In this document: positions 13,655-23,800 of the stretch, piece after piece | How positions within the stretch are numbered: the stretch's first letter is position 1 | How the letters are laid out: every line of letters starts with the position of its first letter | Source of the DNA: Taenia hydatigena | Taxonomy: Eukaryota; Platyhelminthes; Cestoda; Cyclophyllidea; Taeniidae | Length of the DNA stretch: 64,000 nt | Assembly (NCBI GenBank): GCA_036345935.2 | Contig: JADWOT020000003.1 | Span: 13,741,901 to 13,805,900 of the forward strand | Direction of reading: 5' to 3' | Position numbers and translations under genes: made by a program | The notes under the pieces: generated by a model | Told to the model about the DNA's origin: nothing | What the model saw: only the letters and a program-made list of their open reading frames with translations | The model's database searches: none

Positions 13655-15188
13655 AACGTGATCAATCCCCACATGGAAACAACACTCCTTTCGCAAAGTT
13701 GCGCAACATATCTGAGACTCAATCGCTTGAACAGACGTCCACACTTAGTAAGGCACATTCTCGCAAAAGGAACGCCCAGTCGGATTCGTTAATACCTTTT
13801 AACAAAATTCAACTGAAATTAAGCAGCAAATCCAAATTAATGGGTCATGCTTGTGGAAACAACCAAAATCAGATAAAATGACAATGTTTACACAGGACTC
13901 ACAGCTGGTTATCGCAGGGACATTTACCTGTTTCACTGGAAGTGGGCAGTAGATGAAGGGCGTTCAGGGCGGCACTGTCCAGCCGGACATGATTGTCCAA
14001 TGAAAAACAAGAAATCGTGAAGGTGTGCGCCAGAGTTTCATTAGATTGGAGCTAAACGAGGATAGGGAGGCCGTGGAATTCGAAATGGGACTTACGCGAA
14101 GGAATCTGAAAATTGCTCCTAGGCACAGAAGTGATTCAGCAAGCTCGGATTCTAAAAAATTTGGCTAAATTCGAAATTGAATCCGTCGCTTACTTGCGTG
14201 AAAAAGATTTAGGACATCAGCAGAAGTTGATGTACTGTTCTGCTTGAGAAGCATACTTATTTCCTCGAAGCAGGCATTCGTAAAGTACTCAGCTGAATCA
14301 TTAAAAAATGTTAGTTCAACGAAATCATATTAACAGGACGAAAAATAGTACGAACATCTATCAAGTTCAGTGATGAGAACATTGGATCTTTCGAGAACAA
14401 GTTGCAAGTATTGCAGACGACCGGGTTTGTCAGAATTCAGCTTTGAGGCGTTAGCATCAGGATTCAGAAGACCACTAGGAACAATACATTCTCTTGCTCC
14501 CAACTGTAGGATTGCAGTCTCGAGGTTTGGAAGTAAACTAGAATCGATGAATTGGCCAACAAGAAAACGGTGGTCTTCCAAGTGACAAAATGCTAATGAC
14601 ACCACCTACAAAGAAGTTAGGCAAATGACGTCAAAGACGTACACATTCGTCGTTAGAGAATTTGATGTAAACAGCCAAAAGTGTTGAATCTTCGCTTTCA
14701 TCTTCAGAAAAATAAAGGTAGTCCTCCATTTCAGTTAGGTTCCCAGGAGAGGCCTAGAATCGTTAACTATGCTTGGGGAAGCACCTGACTAGAGAGGACC
14801 CAATTTCCACTATCAAAAGAATACAATTCGATACGGTATTGCTTGGATAAGAGAATAAACCGAAAAAATCCAGTATCCTTTTTCGGAATAAACAAAGAGG
14901 GAATGGAGGTTTCGTCTATTTCATGAGGGTACAGAAAATCATACCAATAGATATGTTCTTGATGGAGCCAGCATTTTTGTAAAAGTGTTGGGCAGTGAAA
15001 ACAGCATCGTTAAAGTGAACGGAGATATTTTCCTAGTCGGAAACATTAACACAGAATAAGAACGTACACCCCAATCAAAGCAACGAATTGTTGTATCCGA
15101 CTTCTAAAAAAGTATAAAGAAAAGAACGAAGTCTTGCCGAAGGTAGGGAGTGCCAAAAATTCACAAATTCTGAGTCCACCTTATCCAT
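582..15188 (-). CDS. MSH2: DNA mismatch repair protein MSH2 (5'-complete, C-terminus beyond left edge)
   Basis: MutS homologue that pairs with MSH6 or MSH3 to recognise mispairs in the nucleus. Exons read on the minus strand: 15138-15188, 15068-15103, 14945-15032, 14785-14915, 14643-14753, 14356-14605, 14194-14292, 14096-14151, 13928-14051, 11647-11757, 11431-11567, 7241-7357, 6498-6612, 3509-3564, 2802-2891, 2553-2724, 582-815. Every junction is phase-consistent and gives about 659 residues, collinear with human MSH2 up to the strand before the Walker A loop. Landmarks are ASPGNL in the mismatch-binding/connector region, GQRLLAQWLRQPL, ERLDLVEAFVED in the lever, NFSKFVHMIE, and PYVRP near the end. 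The ATPase core (GPNMGGKS, DELGRGTS) is not in the window, and none of it is seen in bases 1-581. Intron 1 uses a GC donor and eight of the first eight introns are 29-63 nt, whereas later ones reach 4 kb. Start chosen because the ATG at 15188 begins a frame matching the family N-terminus. Confidence 0.96.
816..2552. other. MSH2 intron, 1.7 kb
   Basis: Non-coding as far as I can see. It contains a run of 11 C at about 1819-1830. Short open frames in it show no family resemblance. Confidence 0.6.
3565..6497. other. MSH2 intron, 2.9 kb
   Basis: Large intron between the two clamp-region exons at 6498-6612 and 3509-3564. No coding exon, RNA gene or repeat was recognised in it. Confidence 0.6.
7440..7538 (+). 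promoter_or_regulatory. Putative core promoter of the nested peptide gene
   Basis: Two ATTGG boxes (inverted CCAAT) at about 7444 and 7476, and a TATA-like GTATTTAG at 7491-7498, lie 40-95 bp ahead of the nested ATG at 7539. The stretch is clearly richer in G+C than the surrounding MSH2 intron. Promoter function is inferred from these motifs only. Confidence 0.4.
7539..8586 (+). CDS. Small secreted, possibly neuropeptide-type precursor nested in an MSH2 intron
   Basis: Not recognised as a known family. Two exons, 7539-7731 and 8471-8586, join in phase 1 (donor GGG/GTAAGT, acceptor CTTCAG/AC) to give 102 residues. The N-terminus has a typical signal peptide: MEKLV, a hydrophobic Leu/Thr run, and small residues near position 24. 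A Pro/Ser-rich spacer follows, ending SIDDSW. Exon 2 encodes YPPVLRKRPW, so the RKR at residues 72-74 is a likely prohormone-convertase site. The released peptide would be PWALPDPLHCCLLRLSCC, with a CC-x5-CC pattern, followed by RRRG, which could be trimmed to a C-terminal amide donor. The gene lies wholly within the MSH2 intron 7358-11430, on the opposite strand, with its own CCAAT/TATA-like promoter and a poly(A) signal. Real gene likely; hormone role is inference. Confidence 0.55.
8667..8672 (+). terminator. Poly(A) signal of the nested peptide gene
   Basis: Canonical AATAAA 81 bp past the nested gene's stop codon (8584-8586), in the right orientation and at a normal distance for a short 3' UTR. 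Confidence 0.45.
8673..11430. other. Remainder of the large MSH2 intron
   Basis: About 2.8 kb between the nested gene and the MSH2 exon at 11431-11567. I see no exon, RNA gene or recognisable repeat; the open frames here look like chance. Confidence 0.5.
13624..13650. repeat. Mononucleotide C27 tract (G27 in the MSH2 transcript)
   Basis: An uninterrupted run of 27 C on the plus strand within the 2.2-kb MSH2 intron 11758-13927. MSH2 is transcribed from the minus strand, so its pre-mRNA carries a 27-G run able to form G-quadruplexes. The length may not be exact because such tracts sequence poorly. Confidence 0.9.
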
Positions 15189-15588
15189 GGCACACGAGAA
15201 TCCACAGGTAATCAAAAGTTGGTAAAAAAGTTTGGACCTGCCGAATTCAAACAGTTAAAACAACCAAAGAATGCATAAGACAGTCTGTTCAGAAATAAAG
15301 CTGCTAATATAGTACTATAATCCTGATCCGAGTTTTCCTCTATAAAAATTGAAGACTAAAAATAATTTTTTGAAAAATGCAACGCATTAGAACAAGTTGA
15401 CGAGTACAATAATTTGAAGGAAATTTAAACCGCATATACTTGCAACTTTGCTAGTCAATTAGGATCGCGACTCTAGCTCTATGCGTCTCATGAGCGTAGC
15501 TTGTTTAATCCTATTAAATCACGCTGTTTTGTGGATGGTCCGCATTTTAAGACACTTGGTTAGCTCTTAGGGTTTGTTGCGCTTGACT
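15189..15588. promoter_or_regulatory. Bidirectional promoter region of MSH2 and TUBGCP4
   Basis: 400 bp separate the divergent start codons of MSH2 (15188, minus) and TUBGCP4 (15589, plus). It must hold both 5' UTRs and core promoters unless upstream non-coding exons exist. No convincing TATA box is visible on either strand, as is common for paired housekeeping genes. Function inferred from arrangement. Confidence 0.5.
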
Positions 15589-17791
15589 ATGCTTCATGAA
15601 CTGCTCTTTTGTCTGCACGGGTTTCCAGGAGATATTTGTGGTTATCTTTCGGTTGATGATCCCTCACAAGCTCCAGAATATCGACTAAAACTGCTTTCAG
15701 ATAGACTTCCTTTTATTGCACCAAGCGAGATCGGACTCGTCAAACAAATGCATCAAATCGGTGAAAATTATCTACGTCTTCAAAGATTTATCGGCAATTT
15801 TTGTGTCCCCGGTTCGGGGAGTCTCTATTTAACGGCCCTGGCTTGTGGGTTGGATGAAGTTTTGGAAGAGTATCGCGCGACAATCGCCTCACTGGAGGCA
15901 GATCTTCTGAGGGTCCCTTACTTCGGAATGACCTACATTTTTTCCAAAGTTGAACCTTTTCGCACAATTTTCAACTCTCTTACTCGTCTCCTTGATCTCT
16001 GTATGCAAAAACATAAGACCAACTCTTGCATAATCAACTCTGTGCTTCTTGTGAACAAATCTCCTGCAATCACTTTAATACTAAAGCATTTGCTGCAACT
16101 TTTCCGCCATCAGTTGTCGAGCTGGCTCCTTTGTGGTACAATCAACGACCCCTATGAAGAGTTCTGTGTCTCCCGTGAATGTGAATTGGTTCCAGATAGG
16201 TTTCCCAATATTATATCTCCCACCCTCGCCAACGATATTCTTTATGCGGGAAAAGCCGTTCGTTCAGGTGGCACCGAGTTATCGGATAGATTAGAAGAAA
16301 CGTTCTCCCAACGATTTGTGGAACTGGAGAACGCCGAATTGGTAGAAGGTGTGGATGAAGGGCTGGAGCGTCTAATCCGCGACATCTGGCTTTACGTTTC
16401 GGCAGCGGTGTGGCGTCGAATGTTCGACGAGTTCGGATTAGTGCATAACCTAAATCTAGTCAGAGATGTGGTGTTACTCGGACGTGGTGAGCTCTACGTT
16501 GCATTTTTAGACAACTTGTTGGCTGAGGGTGACGGTAAAGGAAGGAGCATTTTGGATCGCCCCATTCCTTCCACTGTTGCGGAGGCGAAAAACCTTTCTT
16601 ACGTTGTTGGTGCTGCATTTCTGGCCGCTGCCAGGTCGGTTGGCATGGAGGATGAGGAACTAGTCTCACGCTTTAGGTGAGCACCCCTCTATCAACTGGC
16701 TTTTCACATTTCGCGCATAAATCACATACCTGCAATTATTGATGAGGCACGTGCTGCTTGAAAACCATTGCTTAACATTGTATTCCTAGACTTGAAGTCT
16801 TCCTGTCTTTGGGATCCGCATTTGTTGTGGTTTTTGGCGGTCATGCAGGTTTCGTTATCTCCCTTTTCTGTTATTTGCCTAACTCTAACCTGCCGTCTAG
16901 ATCTCGACATCTCCATTCACCTCACACACGCCTTTAAGTGAATTCGGTTGAAGAATAAAGGGCCATAATTCCTAATGTCCATTAAAAAAACTACCCCTGT
17001 CTCTAGATTCGTGGTGTCTACAAATCCTCAAGAGGAGGCGCTCCTGTCACAAGACCCTGAGGATGATGAAGTGGAAGCCGTTGGCTACCATCCCACAGCG
17101 TGGGACTGCCTTCGCCTAGAATTCGCATCAATCCCAACCGGCTTGGAGGCCGTCTTCACGGAATCCGCGCTGGCTTCTTACATCCGTCTCTTCCACCTTC
17201 TTCTCACCGTGCGTCGCACTGAACACGCACTCAATGCGGCCCGGCGCGGAGCCAAAAGAAGCATCGACCGACGCATCCACCTCCTCCACCATCAGATGAG
17301 CTTTATCGTTAATCACCTCAACTGCTACCTCCAGGTAACTTCTTCCCGACATTTTCTACTGCTGACGCAAATTCAACCTAATCTGCTTTCACTTTTTTCT
17401 CATCCAGATCGATGTGATTGCATCGGCCTTTGAACGACTTTTGAAGGCTTTCAACACTCATTCAAGAGGTCAGGACCTCGGCTGCGTAGAGGCTCTTCAC
17501 GAGGCCTTTCTGGCAGACTTGGAGTCTCAGACACTGTTGCATCATCCGCGACTTCGCTCTATCCTCTTTCGACTGCTCTACGTTTGCCGTCGACGCCGAG
17601 GCAACGACTCACTGACGACAGCGGCAGCTTTTGAACACCTAGCTACCACTCTCTTTTCCGCCCTCATTGCTGCCTCAGAGGCCAGTTGCATCACGATAAT
17701 GAGGGGTGGCAGTGGCGCTGGTCATGTCTCTCAGCTTGTCCTACGATTAGACTATAACCACTTTTTCACCAAGTCTCAGACTCGCAAATGA
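15589..17791 (+). CDS. TUBGCP4: Gamma-tubulin complex component 4 (GCP4/GRIP76)
   Basis: Core subunit of the gamma-tubulin ring complex that nucleates microtubules at centrosomes and spindle poles. Exons 15589-16676, 17007-17334 and 17408-17791 give 599 residues, against about 667 in human. The start MLHELLF aligns with the human MIHELLL. Visible landmarks are SSWLLCGTINDPYEEFCV (grip1), LLGRGELYVAFLD near residue 300, VRRTEHALNA at the grip2 entry, HHQMSFIVNHLNCYLQ, and the C-terminal LVLRLDYNHFFT that matches the family end. The first junction is the weakest: direct splicing of 16676 to 17007 is in phase, but it omits a strand present in the human protein, and an open fragment near 16900-16937 resembles it (see findings). 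A TTG-initiated extension upstream was ignored because the family starts at the ATG. Confidence 0.93.
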
Positions 17792-17846
17792 TCCCCCCCC
17801 TCCCTCCCTTCCACAGCAAATAGTGCATTTTAAAAATTCAAGCAAG

Positions 17847-17852
17847 AATAAA
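17847..17852 (+). terminator. Poly(A) signal of TUBGCP4
   Basis: AATAAA 56 bp after the TUBGCP4 stop, inside the 107-bp gap to the convergent MTREX stop. No AATAAA is seen for MTREX in this gap, so its 3' UTR probably runs into TUBGCP4 3' sequence on the opposite strand. Confidence 0.55.
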
Positions 17853-17898
17853 CAGTTTTGTAGCAACAAATACTGTACAAAAGATACATTGATGGGGT

Positions 17899-20800
17899 CT
17901 AGAGGTAGAGACTAGCGGCGAAAACAATATCGCGTTTAATCTTTTCGATGGCTAAAAGAAATGAAAAAGAAACCAATTTCATATGAGGCGGCAGAGGTGG
18001 ACTAAACGCCTTTAGAGGGGTGAGGGGGGATACAAATCCTCTGTCAAAACGGTATTATTAGTATCCTGTAAAATCTGTTTTAAAGAAAGAACTGCTTAAT
18101 TAACGAGACATCCTATGTAAGGCTCTAGCGGACGTCGCATTCAATTGAGACGACATCTGGAAGGAAAAGTAGGCTCCAACTCCACCCCCTCTCCAGACAA
18201 TGTAAATCTGGATTTTGGGATTTAAGACCATTGTCAGTAATGCTGGAACTCATGGTGCATGGTTTGGTCATTGAAGCTAATCCCCCAATAAGTAGAGAAC
18301 TCGCAAGCCATGCTTGATTGCGCATTGAGCCAGTACCAGTTGGTTGTGTTCCTCATACTTAAAGTCCCGACCAGTAACACTTGTAATTTCTAATTCAAGA
18401 GCAGGAAAGGAGGGATGATTTTAAAGGGATCGTTTCAAGAATCGGATAAAAGCTAGGAAAAGCCACTGTTAAAGTGGCCGACTAAGTACTTTTGCATACG
18501 TAGGATGCCATAGCTATTCGACACCAAAACATATAAAGTTCAAGATTTAGCCGAGTTGCATTGCAGGCCATCTTCAGTCCAGTTACTTGGAACATTCAAC
18601 AAGCCTCTGATCTGGAGGATTGCCAGAGAGAAGGGGCTAGTCTATGCACGAACTGACAGGCAAACGGACAAGCACGGCTCCTACAGAGCTGGGTTCAAAA
18701 GGTCAAAGGAAGAGAGAATGCATACCTTCATTGAATTTGGCTTCGAGGGCAGCATTGCCGATGGTCCGAGCAGCATTAATCATTTGGCGAAGGAGTTCCT
18801 CAAGCAGACGTAGGCAGCGAATGATGGTACCTTCGAAGAGGTCGGTGCCAGCACAAACACTAGCAAAAGTAGCACCATGTGCCCATGACAACACCAAGTC
18901 CATCAGATACGGCTTGAAGGAATCTACGTAGGCGTCTGGATCCACTGGCAGACGACACTCCCTGCTGATCCGTGCAACGCGTCGTGCTACGTCCTACAAT
19001 GCATAAGCATGGACAGTCCAATTCACTGATCGGCTTATACCAGCCGTGTGGCTTGTGAGATCGCACCAGCTGACGAGCTGATGTCCACGGAGTTCCTCTT
19101 TGAGGTCACCTTCAACCGTCTCTCGGCTGAGCACGTCACTTCTTTTCTTCCCTACTTCGTCTTCGATGAGGACGCCGGCGAGACGACGAGAAGCAGTTGT
19201 GGCGTTCAGACAAGGGATTCAATCCGCAGCATTCTTAAGTGTGCATTCAAAAAGATCCAACGGCCAGCACAATTGCATCCATTTTAAAATTTGTATTTGG
19301 GAATTTGTATCTATGCCATTGTAGACAATCGGGTAGCAAATTGACTCTTGGAATAGTTTGCAAAGCAGTGGTAGACGCAAACGATTATTCCGTCCTTAAG
19401 GATGAATCAGAAAGCAGCAACCAATCTTAACGTACAAAAGATCTCCAAGGAAAATCAATCGCAAAAGCTCAGGCATCTTATTGTTAAGGTGAGACGCCAG
19501 TTGCTTTTATTTTGTTTCGCCTTGTCAATCAAATTTACCCTCCTTCAATTAGGTGCACAAAACACCTGTGTAGTGTGCATGGTTAGGTGAAGAAATCAGG
19601 GTGTCGCATATGCTTGATGCTGACGCTGCATTGAGGGAGGCTCACCTGCAAAGTGCGAAGGGCATCAGCCATCTCAGCCGAGAGTTTTGGCATTTCGGAG
19701 GCGCGCTCATCGAAGACGAAGCAGGAGAGAAGAGAAGCGACCTGCTCAGCTGAGAGACGGTTGAAGGTGCCCTCAAAGAGGAGCTCCGTAAGCACCAGCT
19801 CGTCCGCTGATGTGATTTCACAAGCCACTCGACCCTTCAGCTCAATGACGTCGTGCTCGTTGCAGAAACCCAGTCGCCGGAGGACGCGTTTACGCCCCAC
19901 CAAATCGTCCATTTGGATAAGGGAGACCTTTTGTGTGAGGCTATGTGTCACCTCGTCAATGCGACGTCGCTGTGCCTCGCGGCGCTCATAGGCACCCAAA
20001 AGTTCAGGCAGGCGGGGCGATTTGTGAAGGGGATGGGCTTCAAGACGCTGCTCGAAAAGGCGCACCTTCTGCATAAAAAAGGAAATACCACCGATGGCAG
20101 CATAAGCAGCACATCCAAAAGAAATTTTCATGTTAGTGTAACGCCTTTTCTCGTTAAAAATGCACCTATGTGACCGCATCAAAACATCCTAACCTCAGTA
20201 ATCTCCTTGAACTTGGCATCCGTGATATGCATATCCCTCACAGGATCGAGGTTGGGCAAATCAGCGACGCCAAGTTTCGTCTTGACCTTTTCAATGGAGG
20301 CGTAGAGAAGACTACGTGCCTCCGGCGAGCGCAGATCCTGGGGCACCATTAGTCGCACCGCGCTGATGCCGCATACGCAATCCAGTCGAACGGGCAAGAT
20401 TTCAGCCGATTTCGGTGCTGAGGTGGATGTGGCTTCATCCGCATCGGTAGTGTTAGTAGTAGTCCGAGCAGCCAGAAGACAATCGAGGACATAGAAAGTC
20501 TCCAAGGCGGAGACACAGTCTTTGCGCTGACGCTTCTTCAGATTGATCACCACCCCCCAGCCATAGTCATCACCCTCCGACTCGATCTAAGGAGAACATT
20601 TGAGGGCCGAGAAACAACCTATTAACATTATGCAGTAATTCTCACACCCCCCCCCCCCATCATATGACTGCAAGCACTCAAAGACCTGATGTGGCAACAT
20701 TGGCATACAATTCCGTCTAATTTTGTAAGAGGCAATTCAATCTATTCGACTCCCAGCACTTTTTGCTTCTTACATCCGTTTGGCAGCCTAAAATTCTTCA

Positions 20801-23800
20801 ACAAAGTCAGATACTATTCATTGTGCTCCAGACAGCACTCCTCGTATTTTAAAACCGCATGGCACATAGCTTAGCCTAAACCTGGCAAGCGTGAATCGAG
20901 TTTGTCTGTTGCTTTGCTGATCGAATTTAGCCGGACTCCAGAACTCTATAAGCTTAGCATTCTCGCACACATTTTAAACCAACTAAAAAAAGAAACCGAA
21001 GAGCATCGAGACACCTTGACAAGGCGGCCAGGCTGCAGGAAGGAGACAATATGCTCTGGACGTCGAATATGCCGCCATTGTTGCTCAATAAACTCTTGAA
21101 GGCAAAGTTGAATCTTCCGATATGACTCCACTGCCTTTTCTTCTTCCAACACGGTGGTACTGAGCTCTGCCTGCAACCGATTCAGTTCTGCGAGAAGAAA
21201 ATACAGGGAAAGGAGGGCGAGGTGTTGCTAGAATGACATTTCTACAGCTTAACAGTGATCGCCGCCACATTTCTGAGTTTCTGCAATTTCGAGCATCACT
21301 CTGATGCTACCGACAATCCGAACTCCTCAACTGCTTTCGCAGATCGTCAACTGTAGTTTATGTTCATAATAAAATTCTATTAGATTTCATTAATTCTGAA
21401 GCGATCTCTGGAGAAAGCTCAGGTAACGAATTCCAATCATAAGAATCAGAAAACGCATTCAGAAGTCATTCTTTCGTGAAACCTCAAGAGGTACCTGAAA
21501 AAATCTTTTCGTGAAGCCTCAACATATGCATACCCGCTAACTTCCAATGAGAATTCAGCAACCTGGAGGATATTTGCTTACATTTTGACAAAATCGTCTT
21601 GTACCAACTTAATGCAGATCATTTCTCTTCATTTTGTTGTTAACTTTGTATTATACACGCACTGGAAATGAGAAGAACCTTTTCCCTTTGAGGGATAAGT
21701 AGTATCATGGTTCCCCATCTTCAGTTCTAAACTAATCAGTTTGGTGTGAGATGATGCCAAGAATAAGCAAGGCTAAGTACCTTCAGAAAGTTCAGGGAGA
21801 AGGGAGTAGTTTTGAAACTGGCAGAAGCTGCGTTCCATTAGATACTCGGGATTGATTTCCTCCACTCTCAGAAGATTCAGCAACATGTTGTAGGTGATGT
21901 GAAAAGCGGAGTTGAGGGGTGCCGGTTTGCCCTGCAGGATGGCTTGACCCGCCTGCTCTGTGAGGGTCTCGTCCACCATCAGAATAACCGTGCCACTCGC
22001 ATCCTTGCCTCGTCGACCCGCTCGGCCTGACATCTGAATATACTCACCTGCTGTGATCTGGGAGGAAGAGATAAAGCAAAGTTGTGCCAAATAAATGCTT
22101 GATTTTCCAATCAAACGCCCTATTAAGAATAAAAAAACACTTACACCATTCTTCATTTAAAAACCAGAAAGTTATACTCTCTAAACAAGATGGAAAATCT
22201 TTTTACCGTCTCTTTAAGGCTTCCTCGATCACTTATCGAAGACAAAAACTCATTTTGAGATCTAGTCAAAACGGAAAAGGCTTCACCACAGAGGACCAAC
22301 CTCTACCATGGCAGAAAGTCGGGCATCATTGAAGGTGCAGGATATGAACCACGAGCACAATGCAACAATGCAAATAGGTGACCGGTAAGGATCTCAAACC
22401 AAAGCAAAGGAGACAATAATTTTGAAGCGAAAGCCTTTACTCCCTCACTCGCGATACAACGGGTGATCAAAACTCCAGCTTACTTATACCTTCTTCGATG
22501 CCTTGGGGGACGAGGGCATCAAGTGTTTCTACTTTCCATGCTTTGGGGGTGTTTGGAGAGCTTGCAGTATGAAGAGAACAAGGTAACAACACATCACTAC
22601 TTTGTCTAGGTTGAATTTATTCGTGACGTAGAGACCATCCAAAGTGAACACTAGTTCCTTGGAAATAAACGTAAAGTTGTTCTAGTCAAACTGGGAAATT
22701 AACAGCACATGACCACCCCATTTGATAATGAAATGTCCCACTCCTTTGGGTAAAGGTTTGATCCTACTGAGGGTTAACTTGTGTAATTTTAGAACTTGAG
22801 TTTATTTGTGGAGCGGGCAATTTGTGAATATGAGTGTAACGACTTAAGTGAATGAGACGAGGTGAGGGCAGAGGCGCCCATTCCAAATCACTCAGTGAGA
22901 AACTAGCTCAACTGTTTTTAAGAGATCAAAGCAATTTATTGAGGTACGAATGCTGGGATGAACGGGGCTTCACAGTCTTCGGTTAAAGCAGTAAGTTAGA
23001 GGACTAATCACCACCTCAAGCCTTAATGCGACACAAAAGCAAACCATCCAAAAAGAAGTTCTAGGAAAAAATTTCGAGAGAGTGAACATACCCAACGGTA
23101 GTTTACACCATCATACTTGCGAACGGAGGTGAAGACTACAGTGCGGGCAGGCATGTTCAAGCCCATCGCAAAGGTCTCAGTGGCAAAGAGACACTAAAAG
23201 TGAAAAAAGCATCAAGAGAGTGTGTTTTCGTCGCAGGAAACTCTAATAATTCAGGAATTCAAGTAATTGTAATCCTTTCATATACTTATAAAAATTTTGC
23301 AGTTGGAAAACACTGTGTGCGTGCTGGCAGACTGGTGATGAGAAATTGTTCTCGGGCTCGCCTGATCCCGCTCCCGCCAAGCAGACGACATATCGTTGTT
23401 TATCACCAAACCATCCGTCGACTATCCATAGGACACCTCCAAGGTACACACAACTTCGTTTTCACAATACCCTGCTAGGTCTTTTACGGCAAAACGAGTT
23501 CCACAAAGTAAAATTCGGAGTAGGCCTGTGTCTCCATGTGAGGGTCGAATAGGAGATTAAACCGATGATTACTTCAAAGAACAAAATAGCCTAAAATACC
23601 CTCCTGGAATTAGTTACACTGCAAAAAAACCAAGTCATTGTTGTCAAAAGGTTCGAAGGATTTTAATTGGTTTCAGGAAACAGTCAGCATCAAAGAATAA
23701 AACACAATTTTTTTTGGGTCATTTTGATGAAACTTCGTTGTCTATGGTCTTGGGTACTATTTTATACCGAGAATCTTCAATGGCATCCAGTCCTTCAACA

